The notes under the pieces were generated by a model. The model saw nothing but the letters and a program-made list of their open reading frames with translations, was not told the origin of the DNA and did not search any database. Shown here in pieces: positions 1 through 6,766 of a DNA stretch of 10,154 nt. The DNA is from Candidatus Limnocylindrales bacterium. Its GTDB lineage: Bacteria; Chloroflexota; Limnocylindria; Limnocylindrales; CSP1-4. Positions within the stretch are counted from its first letter, which is position 1, and each line of letters begins with the position of its first letter. The translations under genes were made by a program, and so were the position numbers. Location of the stretch: contig JARLHH010000145.1 of assembly GCA_031292335.1 (NCBI GenBank), forward strand, positions 1 through 10,154. The letters run 5' to 3'.

Positions 1-866
1 AGGTTCGCGGGACGGGACTCGAGCGTGACCACGTGCACCTGGCGGAGCTGGAGCTCGGCGGCATCCTCGATCGTGATGATCCGCTCGTCCTCCGGGATGA
101 ACGAGGACATGACGTTAAGGGTCGTCGTCTTGCCCGAGCCGGTACCGCCCGAGACGAAGATGTTGAGGCGGGCCTCCACGCAGGCCCGGAGGAAGTCGAA
201 CATCTCGGCCGTCGCGGTGCCGAAGCGGACCAGGTCCTCGACCGTGAACGGCCGGGCGGCGAACTTGCGGACCGTGATCACCGGTCCCACGAGCGAGAGC
301 GGCTCGATGATCGCGTTGACCCGCGACCCGTCCGGCAGTCGCGCGTCCACCCTGGGGCTCATTGCGTCGATCCGGCGGCCCATCGGGGTGATGATCCGGT
401 CGATGATCCGGAGCACGTGCTCGTCGCTCAGGAACGTGCTCTCGACCCGCTCGATCTTGCCGTGCCGCTCGATGTAGATGTGGTCGGGTCCGTTGACCAT
501 GACCTCGGTGATGGACTCGTCCCGGAGGAACGGCTCCAGCGGCCCGAAGCCGGTGAGGTCGTCGGCCAGCTCCTCGACGAGGTGCCGGCGTTCGTCACGA
601 GAGAGCACGAGCCCGTGGGCGTCGACCGCCCGGTCGACGATCGCCTCGACCTTGGCGCGCAGGTCGACCCCCTCGCCGGCCTCGCGCAGCGTGTCGTAGG
701 CCCGGATGAGGTCGTCGTGCAGGCGGGCCCGGATTTCGCGGAGGGAGTCCCCCCGCGCGGCCGGCGGAGCGGGGCGGGGCGCTGCCGGCCCGACGGGCAC
801 GAGGGCGCCGGTGGAGGGAATCTCGATCCCGCGTTGCGCCCGCTCGACCCGTTGGAGCAGCGACAT
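1..866 (-). CDS. cpaF: CpaF/TadA-type secretion ATPase, N-terminal part (cut by left edge)
   Basis: This is the cytoplasmic motor ATPase of a Tad/Flp pilus or related type II/IV secretion system; it hydrolyses ATP to drive pilus assembly. The visible 288 residues start MSLLQRVERAQ. They have a Pro/Ala-rich stretch (about 20-38), then the family N-terminal domain with GFGPLEPFLRDESITEVMVNG (split here: GFGPLEPF at 106-113, then SITEVMVNG at 118-126) and RRIDAMSPRVDARLPDGSR (164-182). The Walker A loop GGTGSGKTT is at 240-248 and the Asp-box IEDAAELQL, with the acidic catalytic site, at 266-274. Walker B and the C-terminus lie beyond the window; family members are usually about 440-480 aa. The ATG at 866 is chosen because GGGAGG lies 8 nt upstream. 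It is transcribed away from the methyltransferase genes; further tad genes are expected to the left. The family call is firm; which Tad or T4SS branch is an inference. Confidence 0.95.
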   Translation of the reverse strand, partial: MSLLQRVERAQRGIEIPSTGALVPVGPAAPRPAPPAARGDSLREIRARLHDDLIRAYDTLREAGEGVDLRAKVEAIVDRAVDAHGLVLSRDERRHLVEELADDLTGFGPLEPFLRDESITEVMVNGPDHIYIERHGKIERVESTFLSDEHVLRIIDRIITPMGRRIDAMSPRVDARLPDGSRVNAIIEPLSLVGPVITVRKFAARPFTVEDLVRFGTATAEMFDFLRACVEARLNIFVSGGTGSGKTTTLNVMSSFIPEDERIITIEDAAELQLRQVHVVTLESRPAN

Positions 867-874
867 TCCGTGAA

Positions 875-880
875 CCTCCC
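875..880 (-). promoter_or_regulatory. Ribosome binding site of cpaF
   Basis: On the minus strand GGGAGG lies 8 nt before the ATG at 866, a near-consensus Shine-Dalgarno sequence. It decides the start codon: the other nearby minus-strand ATG, at 883, is out of frame. The contrast with the operon-leading genes on the plus strand, which have no such site, is informative. Confidence 0.8.
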
Positions 881-980
881 ATCGGCCTGTGCCGTGGCCT
901 CGGGCACCGCGGACACCCGTCGCCAGCAGTGTGGGTGTAACACAAAACCGGTACCAACGGATAGATGGGCAAGGACCATT

Positions 981-1036
981 GGCGGTGCGCGGGGTCAGCT
1001 GGCGGTGCCAGGGGTCACCGACGTGCGCGGGGACAG
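981..1036. repeat. Degenerate 18-20 bp direct repeats, about three copies
   Basis: Positions 981-1000 and 1001-1020 are adjacent 20-bp units that match at 16 of 20 positions; both begin GGCGGTGC and contain GGGGTCA. A third partial unit at 1024-1036 reads TGCGCGGGGACAG, against TGCGCGGGGTCAG at 986-998. A small hairpin, CTGGC-GGT-GCCAG, sits at 999-1011 across the first junction. This may be an operator array for the divergent promoters or a decayed repeat. No function can be read from the sequence. Confidence 0.5.
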
Positions 1037-1137
1037 AGTGCCGTGCCATCCGGCGGCAGCACCGCCACCCGTCCACGCGCATGCCCGCCGGGGCCAGATC
1101 CCGGCGCGTCCGAGCGTCCGCGACGCGGGCGGGCCTG

Positions 1138-1143
1138 TACGAT
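1138..1143 (+). promoter_or_regulatory. Candidate -10 element for a leaderless methyltransferase mRNA
   Basis: TACGAT fits the TANNNT -10 consensus and ends 6 nt before the GTG at 1150, so transcription would begin at or within a base or two of the start codon. No -35-like hexamer is visible about 17 bp upstream, and there is no Shine-Dalgarno sequence before the GTG. The layout matches that at 2959-2964. Confidence 0.5.
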
Positions 1144-1149
1144 CGCAGG

Positions 1150-2025
1150 GTGGATCCCGGTGCCGGCGACTACGCGCTGCTCGACTTCGGTGCGGGCCGT
1201 CGCCTGGAGCGCTTCGGCACGGTGACCCTGGATCGGCCCTCCCCGGGTGTGGCCGACGTTCCCGTGATGCGCGAGGAGGCGTGGTCGTCCGCCACCGCGC
1301 ACTTCGGCCGTGCTGCGGGGGCGGACGACCTGGCGGGCTGGAACCCGGCCGACGCCCTCCCACCGCCCTGGGAGATCGTCATCGACGGGTTGCGCGTGGA
1401 GCTGCGCCTCACGCCGGCGGGGCAGGTCGGCCTCTTTCCCGAGCACGTGGAGCAGGCCGCCTGGGCCGCGGCGCGAGCTGCCGCGGCAGGCGCGCGGCTG
1501 GGCAGGCCGGCCGAGGTGCTGAACCTCTTCGCCTACACCGGGTTTGCCACGCTTGCGCTGGCGCAGGCCGGCGCGCGGGTCGCCCACGTCGACGCCTCGC
1601 GGCCCGCCGTCGCCTGGGCCCGGCGCAACGCGGCGCAGGCCGGTCTCGGTGACGCGCCGATCAGGTGGATCGTGGAGGATGCCCGCACCTTCGTGGCACG
1701 GGAGGCACGCCGCGGACGGGCGTACGACGCGATCATCCTGGACCCACCCACCTACGGGCATGCGCCCCATGGGGGCGCCGCATGGCGCATCGGGACCGAC
1801 CTGGTCCCGCTCCTTGCCGGATGCGCCGTTCTGATGCGTCCATCGCCGCAGTTCGTCCTGCTGACGGCGCACACCGCAGGGCTCGACGCCACCGAGCTCC
1901 GTCATGCGGTCGCGGAAGCGTTCGAGCCGGCGATCGCGCATCACGCCGAGGTGGTGGCCCTTGGCAGCCGCCGCCCGGATGGGCGGCAGCTGCCCGCCGG
2001 CCTCGCCATCCGGTGGGCGCCATGA
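1150..2025 (+). CDS. Class I SAM-dependent methyltransferase, RlmI/RlmK-like
   Basis: A 291-aa protein likely to methylate RNA, by similarity to the RlmI/RlmK branch of 23S rRNA methyltransferases. SAM-binding motif I is VLNLFAYTGFATLALAQAG (123-141), the acidic end of strand 2 is HVDAS (146-150), the post-motif region VEDARTF is at 175-181, and motif IV ILDPPTYG is at 196-203, close to the DPPK/DPPxF motif of RlmI relatives. GLFPEH (94-99) lies where relatives carry a conserved loop before the Rossmann core. The RlmI PUA domain is absent; the N-terminus has only about 90 residues of beta-rich sequence. The frame is open further upstream, but residues before the GTG at 1150 look non-coding and a -10 box ends 6 nt before it, so this start is preferred. 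It overlaps the next gene by 4 nt (ATGA). The fold is certain; the substrate is inferred. Confidence 0.85.
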   Translation: MDPGAGDYALLDFGAGRRLERFGTVTLDRPSPGVADVPVMREEAWSSATAHFGRAAGADDLAGWNPADALPPPWEIVIDGLRVELRLTPAGQVGLFPEHVEQAAWAAARAAAAGARLGRPAEVLNLFAYTGFATLALAQAGARVAHVDASRPAVAWARRNAAQAGLGDAPIRWIVEDARTFVAREARRGRAYDAIILDPPTYGHAPHGGAAWRIGTDLVPLLAGCAVLMRPSPQFVLLTAHTAGLDATELRHAVAEAFEPAIAHHAEVVALGSRRPDGRQLPAGLAIRWAP

Positions 2026-2858
2026 TGCGCGAGCAGGCATCGCCCCCGACCCTCACGAGCACGGCAAACCCGCGCTTCCGCGCCGCACTCTCGTTGCGGG
2101 ATCGGCGCGAGCGTGCGCGGCACGGCCGACTCCTCGTGGACGGTGTCCGCGAGGTCGCCCGCGCCCTCGACGCGGGGGTCGCGCTCGTCGAAGTCTTCGT
2201 GGCACCCGGAACCTTTCCGGAGCCGGCGCTCGACGCGGTGGTGGCCCGAGCCGCCGGCCTCGGTGTCCCGGTGGTGCCGGTCACGGCCGACCTGCTCACC
2301 CGGCTCGCGTACGGCGAGCGCGCGAGCGGGATCGTCGCGGTGGCGACCGCGCCGGCGACCTCGCTGGAAGCGCTCCGGCTGCCGGCCGTGGCGCCCATCG
2401 TGGGAGTCCTGGAGGACGTGGAGAAGCCCGGCAACCTGGGCGCGGTCTGCCGGAGCGCTGATGGGGCGGGGCTGGACGCGCTCATCGCAGCAAGCACGAC
2501 AGCCGTCCCGGCAGATCCTTGGAACCCGAACGCGGTCCGGGCCTCCCTGGGGACGGTCTTCACTCTGCCGCTCGCCGTGGGGAGCACCGCGAACGTGCTG
2601 GCCTGGCTCCGCGATCGCGGGCTGCGGGCCGTAGCGGCGCGCGTCGACGGCAGCGTGCCGTACACGGAGGCAGATCTTCGTGGTCCGGTGGCGCTGGTCC
2701 TGGGAAGCGAGGCAACGGGCCTCACCGATGCGTGGTCGGGCGCGGACCTGACCGCGGTCCGCCTGCCGATGCGCGGCCGCGCGGACTCGCTCAACGTGGC
2801 GGCCGCGGCGGCCGTGCTCTTCTACGAGGCCCGACGCCAGCGCGACGCGGGGGCGTGA
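2022..2858 (+). CDS. SpoU/TrmH-family RNA 2'-O-ribose methyltransferase
   Basis: A 278-aa SPOUT-class enzyme that would transfer a methyl group from SAM to a ribose 2'-OH in rRNA or tRNA. The N-terminal substrate-binding domain (about 14-110) has STANPRFRAALSLRDR and FVAPG-type segments, ending in ERASGIVAVA (99-108). The catalytic knotted domain carries motif 1 EDVEKPGNLGAVCRSADGAG (131-150, with N138 and R144), motif 2 LVLGSEATGL (225-234) and motif 3 RLPMRGRADSLNVAAAAA (247-264, with N258). Length and domain order match the RlmB/TsnR-like group. The ATG at 2022 overlaps the stop of the upstream methyltransferase (ATGA); a second ATG follows at 2025 and could be used instead. Co-translation with another probable RNA methyltransferase suggests a shared role in ribosome maturation. 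The exact nucleotide target cannot be read from the sequence. Confidence 0.93.
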   Translation: MMREQASPPTLTSTANPRFRAALSLRDRRERARHGRLLVDGVREVARALDAGVALVEVFVAPGTFPEPALDAVVARAAGLGVPVVPVTADLLTRLAYGERASGIVAVATAPATSLEALRLPAVAPIVGVLEDVEKPGNLGAVCRSADGAGLDALIAASTTAVPADPWNPNAVRASLGTVFTLPLAVGSTANVLAWLRDRGLRAVAARVDGSVPYTEADLRGPVALVLGSEATGLTDAWSGADLTAVRLPMRGRADSLNVAAAAAVLFYEARRQRDAGA

Positions 2859-2897
2859 CCTCGGGACGCCGGGGCGTGACCGCAAGACGCGGGAGGG
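2844..2897. repeat. 21-bp tandem repeat, 2.5 copies, across the stop codon
   Basis: Units start at 2844, 2865 and 2886. The first 17 bases of units 1 and 2 match at 16 of 17 positions (GACGCGGGGGCGTGACC against GACGCCGGGGCGTGACC); unit 3 is only about 12 bases, GACGCGGGAGGG. The TGA stop of the SpoU gene lies inside unit 1 and is repeated as GTGACC in unit 2, so the repeat has probably grown by slippage from the 3' end of the gene. Confidence 0.65.
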
Positions 2898-2900
2898 CAG

Positions 2901-2939
2901 CCACGCCGCGCCCTGCCACGCCGCGCCGTGCCACGCCGG
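2901..2939. repeat. 15-bp tandem repeat, about 2.6 copies
   Basis: Units at 2901-2915 and 2916-2930 (CCACGCCGCGCCCTG and CCACGCCGCGCCGTG, one mismatch) are followed by a partial third unit at 2931-2939. CACGCC here is the reverse complement of GGCGTG in the 21-bp repeat just upstream, so the transcript could form several alternative GC-rich hairpins after the methyltransferase operon. No T-run follows, so an intrinsic terminator is not claimed. Confidence 0.6.
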
Positions 2940-2958
2940 GTCCGGCCTGAGCTCGACC

Positions 2959-2964
2959 TATACT
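2959..2964 (+). promoter_or_regulatory. Candidate -10 element for a leaderless solute-binding-protein mRNA
   Basis: TATACT, close to the -10 consensus TATAAT, ends exactly 6 nt before the ATG at 2971. It is an AT-rich island in very GC-rich DNA. No Shine-Dalgarno sequence lies between it and the ATG and no clear -35 box is seen. This would start the mRNA at or next to the start codon, and it marks the beginning of the 2971-7441 operon. Confidence 0.65.
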
Positions 2965-2970
2965 CGGCCC

Positions 2971-4590
2971 ATGGGTCCATTCCCGCGCCACGGCCGGAGG
3001 CACACCTGGAGCGGTCGCGGCGTGGTCGTCGGGATCGCCGGCCTCCTCGCCGTCGGCGGGCTCGTGTTCGCGGCAGCGGGAGGCCCGGCGCGGAGCGCCG
3101 AACGGACGACGCGGCTCGCGATGTCCGACCCGCAGACGCTCGATCCGGCCCGGGCGGGCGATGCCGGCAGCGCCGCCGTGATCGCCCAGCTGTTCGAGGG
3201 ACTGACCGCGATCGACGGCAGCCTCACGCCCCGCCCCGCCCTGGCTGCCAGCTGGACCTTCAAGGACGGCAACCGCACGGTCGACTTCACGCTGCGCGAC
3301 GGCCTCGCGTTCTCCGACGGGACGCCGCTCACGGCGGCCGACGTGGAGCGGAGCTGGCTGCGCGTCCTCGACCCCGCCGCGCCCTCGCCGCTCGCCGCGC
3401 TGCTGTACGACGTCGTCGGTGCGCGCGCCTATGCGACCGGTGCCTCCACCGACCCGGCGAGCGTCGGCTTCAGCGCCGACGGCCAGCTCTTCGAGGTCCG
3501 CCTGACGCGCCCCGCGGGTGACTTCCCGGCGATCGCGGCAAGCCCGTCGCTCGCCGTGGTTCCCCCGGGCGTGGGCCGGAACCCGAACGCCCTCGACGCC
3601 GGGCCGGGCTTCGTGGCGTCCGGCGGGTATGTCCTGGCCGCGCGCACGCCCACCGAGCTCCAGCTGACCGCCAACAGCCACTACTGGGGCGGTCCGCCGC
3701 CCATCTCACAGGTGACGCTCGTGACCGACCTGGGCGGCCAGTCCCCGGTGGACCTCTTCGATGCGGGGACGCTGGACTGGACGCCGATCAGCCCGGACGA
3801 CGCCTCCTGGATCACCTACGACCGGGCCCTCGGACCCCAGCTCCGGTCCGCGGCCGACCTTGCGGTCACCTACTACGGCTTCGACATGCGGCGTGCTCCC
3901 TTCGACGACCCACTCGTCCGACGCGCCTTCGCGGAGGCGGTCGACTGGCGCCGCGTCGTCCAGCTGGCGGATGGGGCCGACGCGTTGCCGGCCACGGACA
4001 TCGTTCCGCCGGGCATTCCCGGCCGCAGCCAGGGGGACTTCCTGCCGCCGTTCGATCCGGCCGCCGCGAAGCGCCTCCTCGCCCAGGCGGGCTACCCGGA
4101 CCCGTCCGACTTTCCTGTCGTGACCCTGGTCGACACCGGCACCGGCTACGACGCCGGGATCATCGACCAGCTCCAGGTCAACCTGGGCGTCACGGTGCGC
4201 TACGAGACGCTCGACTTCGCGGACTTCTTCAGCCTGCTCGGCAGCCCGGCCGGGCCGCAGTTCTGGGCGCTCTCCTGGGTCGCCGACTACCCGTCGCCGT
4301 ACGACTTCCTGGGGATCCTCCTCGGCGGCGGCCAGCCCAACAACTACGGCGGGTGGACGTCGGCACCCTTCGACGCCGCCATCGCGCGCGCGGTCGCGAG
4401 CGAGGACCCTGCCACGATCCGGGCCGCCTACGGCGATGCCGAGGCCATCGTCCGCGACGATGTGCCGGTGATCCCGGCGTCCTACAGCACCAGCTTCGCG
4501 CTGAGCCGGACGGGCCTGCTCGGGGCGCAGATGAACGGCCTGGGGATCCTCCGGATCGCCGGAATGGCGTGGGCGGAGGGGACGCCGTGA
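2971..4590 (+). CDS. ABC-type oligopeptide-binding protein (SBP_bac_5 family), exported, no lipobox
   Basis: A 539-aa extracytoplasmic solute-binding protein of the OppA/DppA cluster, expected to bind peptides or similar solutes. A basic N-region (residues 1-17) and hydrophobic segment (18-37) end near ARSA-ER (40-45), so it has either a signal-peptidase I site or an uncleaved anchor. The binding-protein fold begins LAMSDPQTLDPARAG (49-63). Family signatures are LRDGLAFSDGTPLTAADVERS (108-128; split here as LRDGLAFSDG and TPLTAADVERS), RRAPFDDPLVRRAFAEAVD (307-325) and WVADYPSPYDFL (436-447). Unlike most Gram-positive-type homologues it has no lipobox and no cysteine anywhere. No permease or ATPase gene is nearby, so it is an orphan unless its transporter is encoded elsewhere. 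It is the first gene of the block, overlaps the peptidase gene by 4 nt (GTGA), and follows a TATACT box. The family is clear; the ligand is unknown. Confidence 0.92.
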   Translation: MGPFPRHGRRHTWSGRGVVVGIAGLLAVGGLVFAAAGGPARSAERTTRLAMSDPQTLDPARAGDAGSAAVIAQLFEGLTAIDGSLTPRPALAASWTFKDGNRTVDFTLRDGLAFSDGTPLTAADVERSWLRVLDPAAPSPLAALLYDVVGARAYATGASTDPASVGFSADGQLFEVRLTRPAGDFPAIAASPSLAVVPPGVGRNPNALDAGPGFVASGGYVLAARTPTELQLTANSHYWGGPPPISQVTLVTDLGGQSPVDLFDAGTLDWTPISPDDASWITYDRALGPQLRSAADLAVTYYGFDMRRAPFDDPLVRRAFAEAVDWRRVVQLADGADALPATDIVPPGIPGRSQGDFLPPFDPAAAKRLLAQAGYPDPSDFPVVTLVDTGTGYDAGIIDQLQVNLGVTVRYETLDFADFFSLLGSPAGPQFWALSWVADYPSPYDFLGILLGGGQPNNYGGWTSAPFDAAIARAVASEDPATIRAAYGDAEAIVRDDVPVIPASYSTSFALSRTGLLGAQMNGLGILRIAGMAWAEGTP

Positions 4591-6005
4591 CGGTTCGCCG
4601 GCCTTGGCGCCCGCTGGTCGCGCTCTGGGTCGCGCTCGGACTCGCGCTCGGACTGGGTGTGCCAGCCGTCCAGGCCGCCGACGTCTCGTTCGGCACCCCG
4701 TCGGCGAGCGCCGTCTTCGGGACGGGCGTGACATTCGTGCAGCCGGTGACGGTGGGCGGCCCGATCCTGCGGGTCGAGCTGCTCATCACGTTCCCGACGG
4801 CGCTGGGGCCGCTCGTCCGCGAGATCCCGGTTCCCTCCGGCAGCGGCGCCCTCACGCTGCGCGGCGGCTGGTCGGAGACGGCGGACGGCCACCTCATGCC
4901 GAACACGCCGCTCGTCGCGCGCTGGCGGATCACGCCGGCGTCGGGCGCCCCGGTGGAGGGCCCATCGGTGAGCGTGCTGTACGCGGACACGCGGTTCGCC
5001 TGGAAGACGATCTCGGGCCCCCTCGTCCGCCTCCACTGGTACCAGGGGTCGGACGCGTTCGCCCGGCAGGCCCTCGCGGTGGGGGAGAAGGGCGTGCAGC
5101 AGGCCGCCGACCTGCTCGGGGTGAAGGAGACGGAGCCCATCGACTTCTACGTCTACGCGGCGCAGGCGCCGTTCTACGACGCGCTGGGCCCGGGCACCCG
5201 GGAGAACGTCGGGGGCGAGGCCGACGCGGACATCCGGACCATGTTCGCCCTCATCGAGCCGAGCGCGGTGGGCGACTCCTGGGTCAACGTGGTCATCCCG
5301 CACGAGCTGACCCACCTGGTCTTCGACACCGCCGTCCGAAACCCGTACCACTTCCCGCCGCGCTGGCTCAACGAGGGCCTGGCCGTCTATCTCTCGGAGG
5401 GCTACACGCCGGACTGGCGTGACGCGGTACAAGAGGCCGTCAGCCAGGGAACGCTCCTCTCGCTCGCCGGCCTCACGGGCCAGTTCCCGACGAGCGCGGA
5501 CGGCTTCTACCTGGCCTACGGCGAGAGCGTGTCGGCGATCGACTTCTTCGTGCGGACCTACGGCAAGGATCACCTCGTGGAGCTGATCCGCTCGTACGCC
5601 GCCGGCCGCACCGACGACGAGGCGTTCACGGCGGCCATCGGGGTCAACGTGGCCGGGTTCCAGGCGGCCTGGCTGGCCAGCCTTGGCGCGGCCGCCCCCA
5701 CGCAATACGGTCCACAACCCGCGCCGGCAGGGCCCCTGCCACCCGGCTGGGGCGGTCCCGGCGGCGCCGCGTCGCCCGGCCCCGCGGGCCCCGCGGTCTC
5801 GCCGCCCGCCCAGGTCGCGGGCTCTCCCGTGACCGGCGCCTCAGCCAACCAAGGAGCCGCGAGCGACGACTCCGGCGGGCTGCTCCTGCTCGCGATCGCC
5901 GCCGCCGGTCTGCTTGCCGGCGGTCTGCTCGGCTATGTCCGCCGCCGCCGCGCCCAACGGGCCGCCCGCGTGGACGGCGCGGATCCCCCGGTCGCGATCC
6001 CATGA
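4587..6005 (+). CDS. Membrane-anchored HELTH zinc metallopeptidase (peptidase MA-like)
   Basis: A 472-aa secreted, membrane-tethered gluzincin-type protease. A signal peptide (about 1-30, ending AVQA-AD) leads into a beta-rich domain (about 33-140), then the peptidase domain: HELTH at 239-243 gives two zinc histidines and the catalytic Glu240, and WLNEGLAVYLSEG (260-272) supplies the third zinc ligand, Glu263. A Pro/Gly-rich linker (371-418) precedes a transmembrane helix (431-450) and a VRRRRAQR stop-transfer, which puts the peptidase outside the cell. The GTG start is set by GGAGGGG at 4575-4581 and by the GTGA overlap with the solute-binding protein; its stop overlaps the next ATG by 4 nt. 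Like its neighbours it has no cysteine. The pairing suggests peptide handling at the cell surface, but substrate and partnership are inferred. Confidence 0.88.
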   Translation: MTVRRPWRPLVALWVALGLALGLGVPAVQAADVSFGTPSASAVFGTGVTFVQPVTVGGPILRVELLITFPTALGPLVREIPVPSGSGALTLRGGWSETADGHLMPNTPLVARWRITPASGAPVEGPSVSVLYADTRFAWKTISGPLVRLHWYQGSDAFARQALAVGEKGVQQAADLLGVKETEPIDFYVYAAQAPFYDALGPGTRENVGGEADADIRTMFALIEPSAVGDSWVNVVIPHELTHLVFDTAVRNPYHFPPRWLNEGLAVYLSEGYTPDWRDAVQEAVSQGTLLSLAGLTGQFPTSADGFYLAYGESVSAIDFFVRTYGKDHLVELIRSYAAGRTDDEAFTAAIGVNVAGFQAAWLASLGAAAPTQYGPQPAPAGPLPPGWGGPGGAASPGPAGPAVSPPAQVAGSPVTGASANQGAASDDSGGLLLLAIAAAGLLAGGLLGYVRRRRAQRAARVDGADPPVAIP

Positions 6006-6766
6006 GCGGCGTCGGCGCAAGGCTGCGCTCCATCCCCACCTGGCAGGTCACCCTGTTCGTGGCCCTGGTCGCCCTCGGGTTCCTGATTGCGGCCCAGCTT
6101 CGCTCGGAGACGCCCCGCGTCGAGTACACCTCGCAGGAACGAACCCCCCTCATCCAGACGGCGCTGAGCCTGCAGTCCGAGCAGAAGGCGCTGCAGGCGC
6201 AGATCCTCGACCTGCGCGACCGGATCACCACGGCCGAGACGAGCAGCGAGGGCAGTGACGCGCTCGTCAAGCAGCTCAACGACGCGCTCTTCCAGGCGCG
6301 CCTGGCGGCGGGCCTGACGGCCCTGGAGGGCAACGGCCTGGTGATCCAGCTCCAGGACGCCCCGCAGGCTGCCCAGGCCGCCGGAGGTGAAGACCTCCTC
6401 GTGACCGGGCTGGATGTCCGGACCGTCGTGGAGGAGCTCTGGCTGGCCGGCGCCGAGGCCGTCGCGGTCAACGACGAGCGGGTCGTCGCCACCACCGCGA
6501 TCCTCGACATCGGCGGGTCCCTGCTCGTCAACTCCGCGTACCTCGCGCCGCCCTACCAGGTCAAGGCCGTCGGACCGGCCGACATGAGCGCCCAGCTGGC
6601 CTCGTCCGCGAGCTGGATCAGCTTCGTCGCCTCCCGGGCCGGGCCGAACGGGATCCAGGTCTCGATCGCCCAGCCGGCGGACCTGGTCGTGCCGGCCTAC
6701 GCGGGCACCGTCACGATCCGGTATGCCCAGCCGCCGGCGTCGCCGGCCCCTTCGGCGAACCCGTAG
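6002..6766 (+). CDS. DUF881 family membrane protein, first copy
   Basis: A 254-aa single-pass membrane protein of unknown function. A short basic N-tail is followed by one transmembrane helix (14-32), a likely coiled coil (about 48-103, rich in Gln/Leu/Asp) and the extracytoplasmic DUF881 domain (about 108-242). Family hallmarks are NGLVIQLQDA (111-120), LDVRTVVEELWLAGAEAVAV (137-156), TTAILDIGGSLLVN (164-177) and PPYQVKAVGPAD (183-194). The C-tail is Pro/Ala/Ser-rich. In Firmicutes and Actinobacteria, DUF881 genes often sit near cell-division or envelope genes, which fits a cell-envelope role here, though none of those genes is in view. There is no Shine-Dalgarno sequence; the ATGA overlap with the peptidase gene suggests translational coupling. 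No cysteine is present. Confidence 0.9.
   Translation: MSGVGARLRSIPTWQVTLFVALVALGFLIAAQLRSETPRVEYTSQERTPLIQTALSLQSEQKALQAQILDLRDRITTAETSSEGSDALVKQLNDALFQARLAAGLTALEGNGLVIQLQDAPQAAQAAGGEDLLVTGLDVRTVVEELWLAGAEAVAVNDERVVATTAILDIGGSLLVNSAYLAPPYQVKAVGPADMSAQLASSASWISFVASRAGPNGIQVSIAQPADLVVPAYAGTVTIRYAQPPASPAPSANP

Larger units (their letters stand above)
867..1149. other. Divergent intergenic region between cpaF and the methyltransferase operon
   Basis: This 283-bp stretch separates two divergent genes and should hold both promoters. An AT-richer patch at about 935-980 contains the 9-bp palindrome GTGTAACAC (935-943) and overlapping ACCGGT/GGTACC palindromes just after it; this is the likely cpaF control region, but I could not fit a convincing -35/-10 pair on the minus strand. 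A short repeat array (981-1036) follows. Open frames that cross the region read as Arg/Cys/Trp-rich, low-quality protein and are not taken as genes. Confidence 0.6.

Noticed and set aside
935..943. The GTGTAACAC palindrome as a specific operator for cpaF.
   Set aside because: Nine base pairs with 4-bp arms can arise by chance, and no regulator or second copy supports it.
981..1036. A CRISPR array or an origin of replication.
   Set aside because: The units are degenerate, directly abutting and too few, without spacers, cas genes, dnaA boxes or a replication gene.
889..1149. An upstream extension of the RlmI-like gene from ATG 889.
   Set aside because: The added 87 residues are rich in Arg, Cys and Trp, cover the repeat array and promoter, and are not part of the methyltransferase fold.
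33..1652. A 539-codon open frame on the plus strand, antisense to cpaF and running into the methyltransferase gene.
   Set aside because: It is Arg/Asp/Glu-rich low-complexity protein with no recognisable domain, and the opposite strand encodes clear CpaF motifs. Long antisense frames are expected at this GC content.
2869..2939. A possible intrinsic terminator formed by GGCGTG and CACGCC cores.
   Set aside because: Pairing is plausible, but there is no T-run and the pairing is ambiguous, so only the repeats are annotated.
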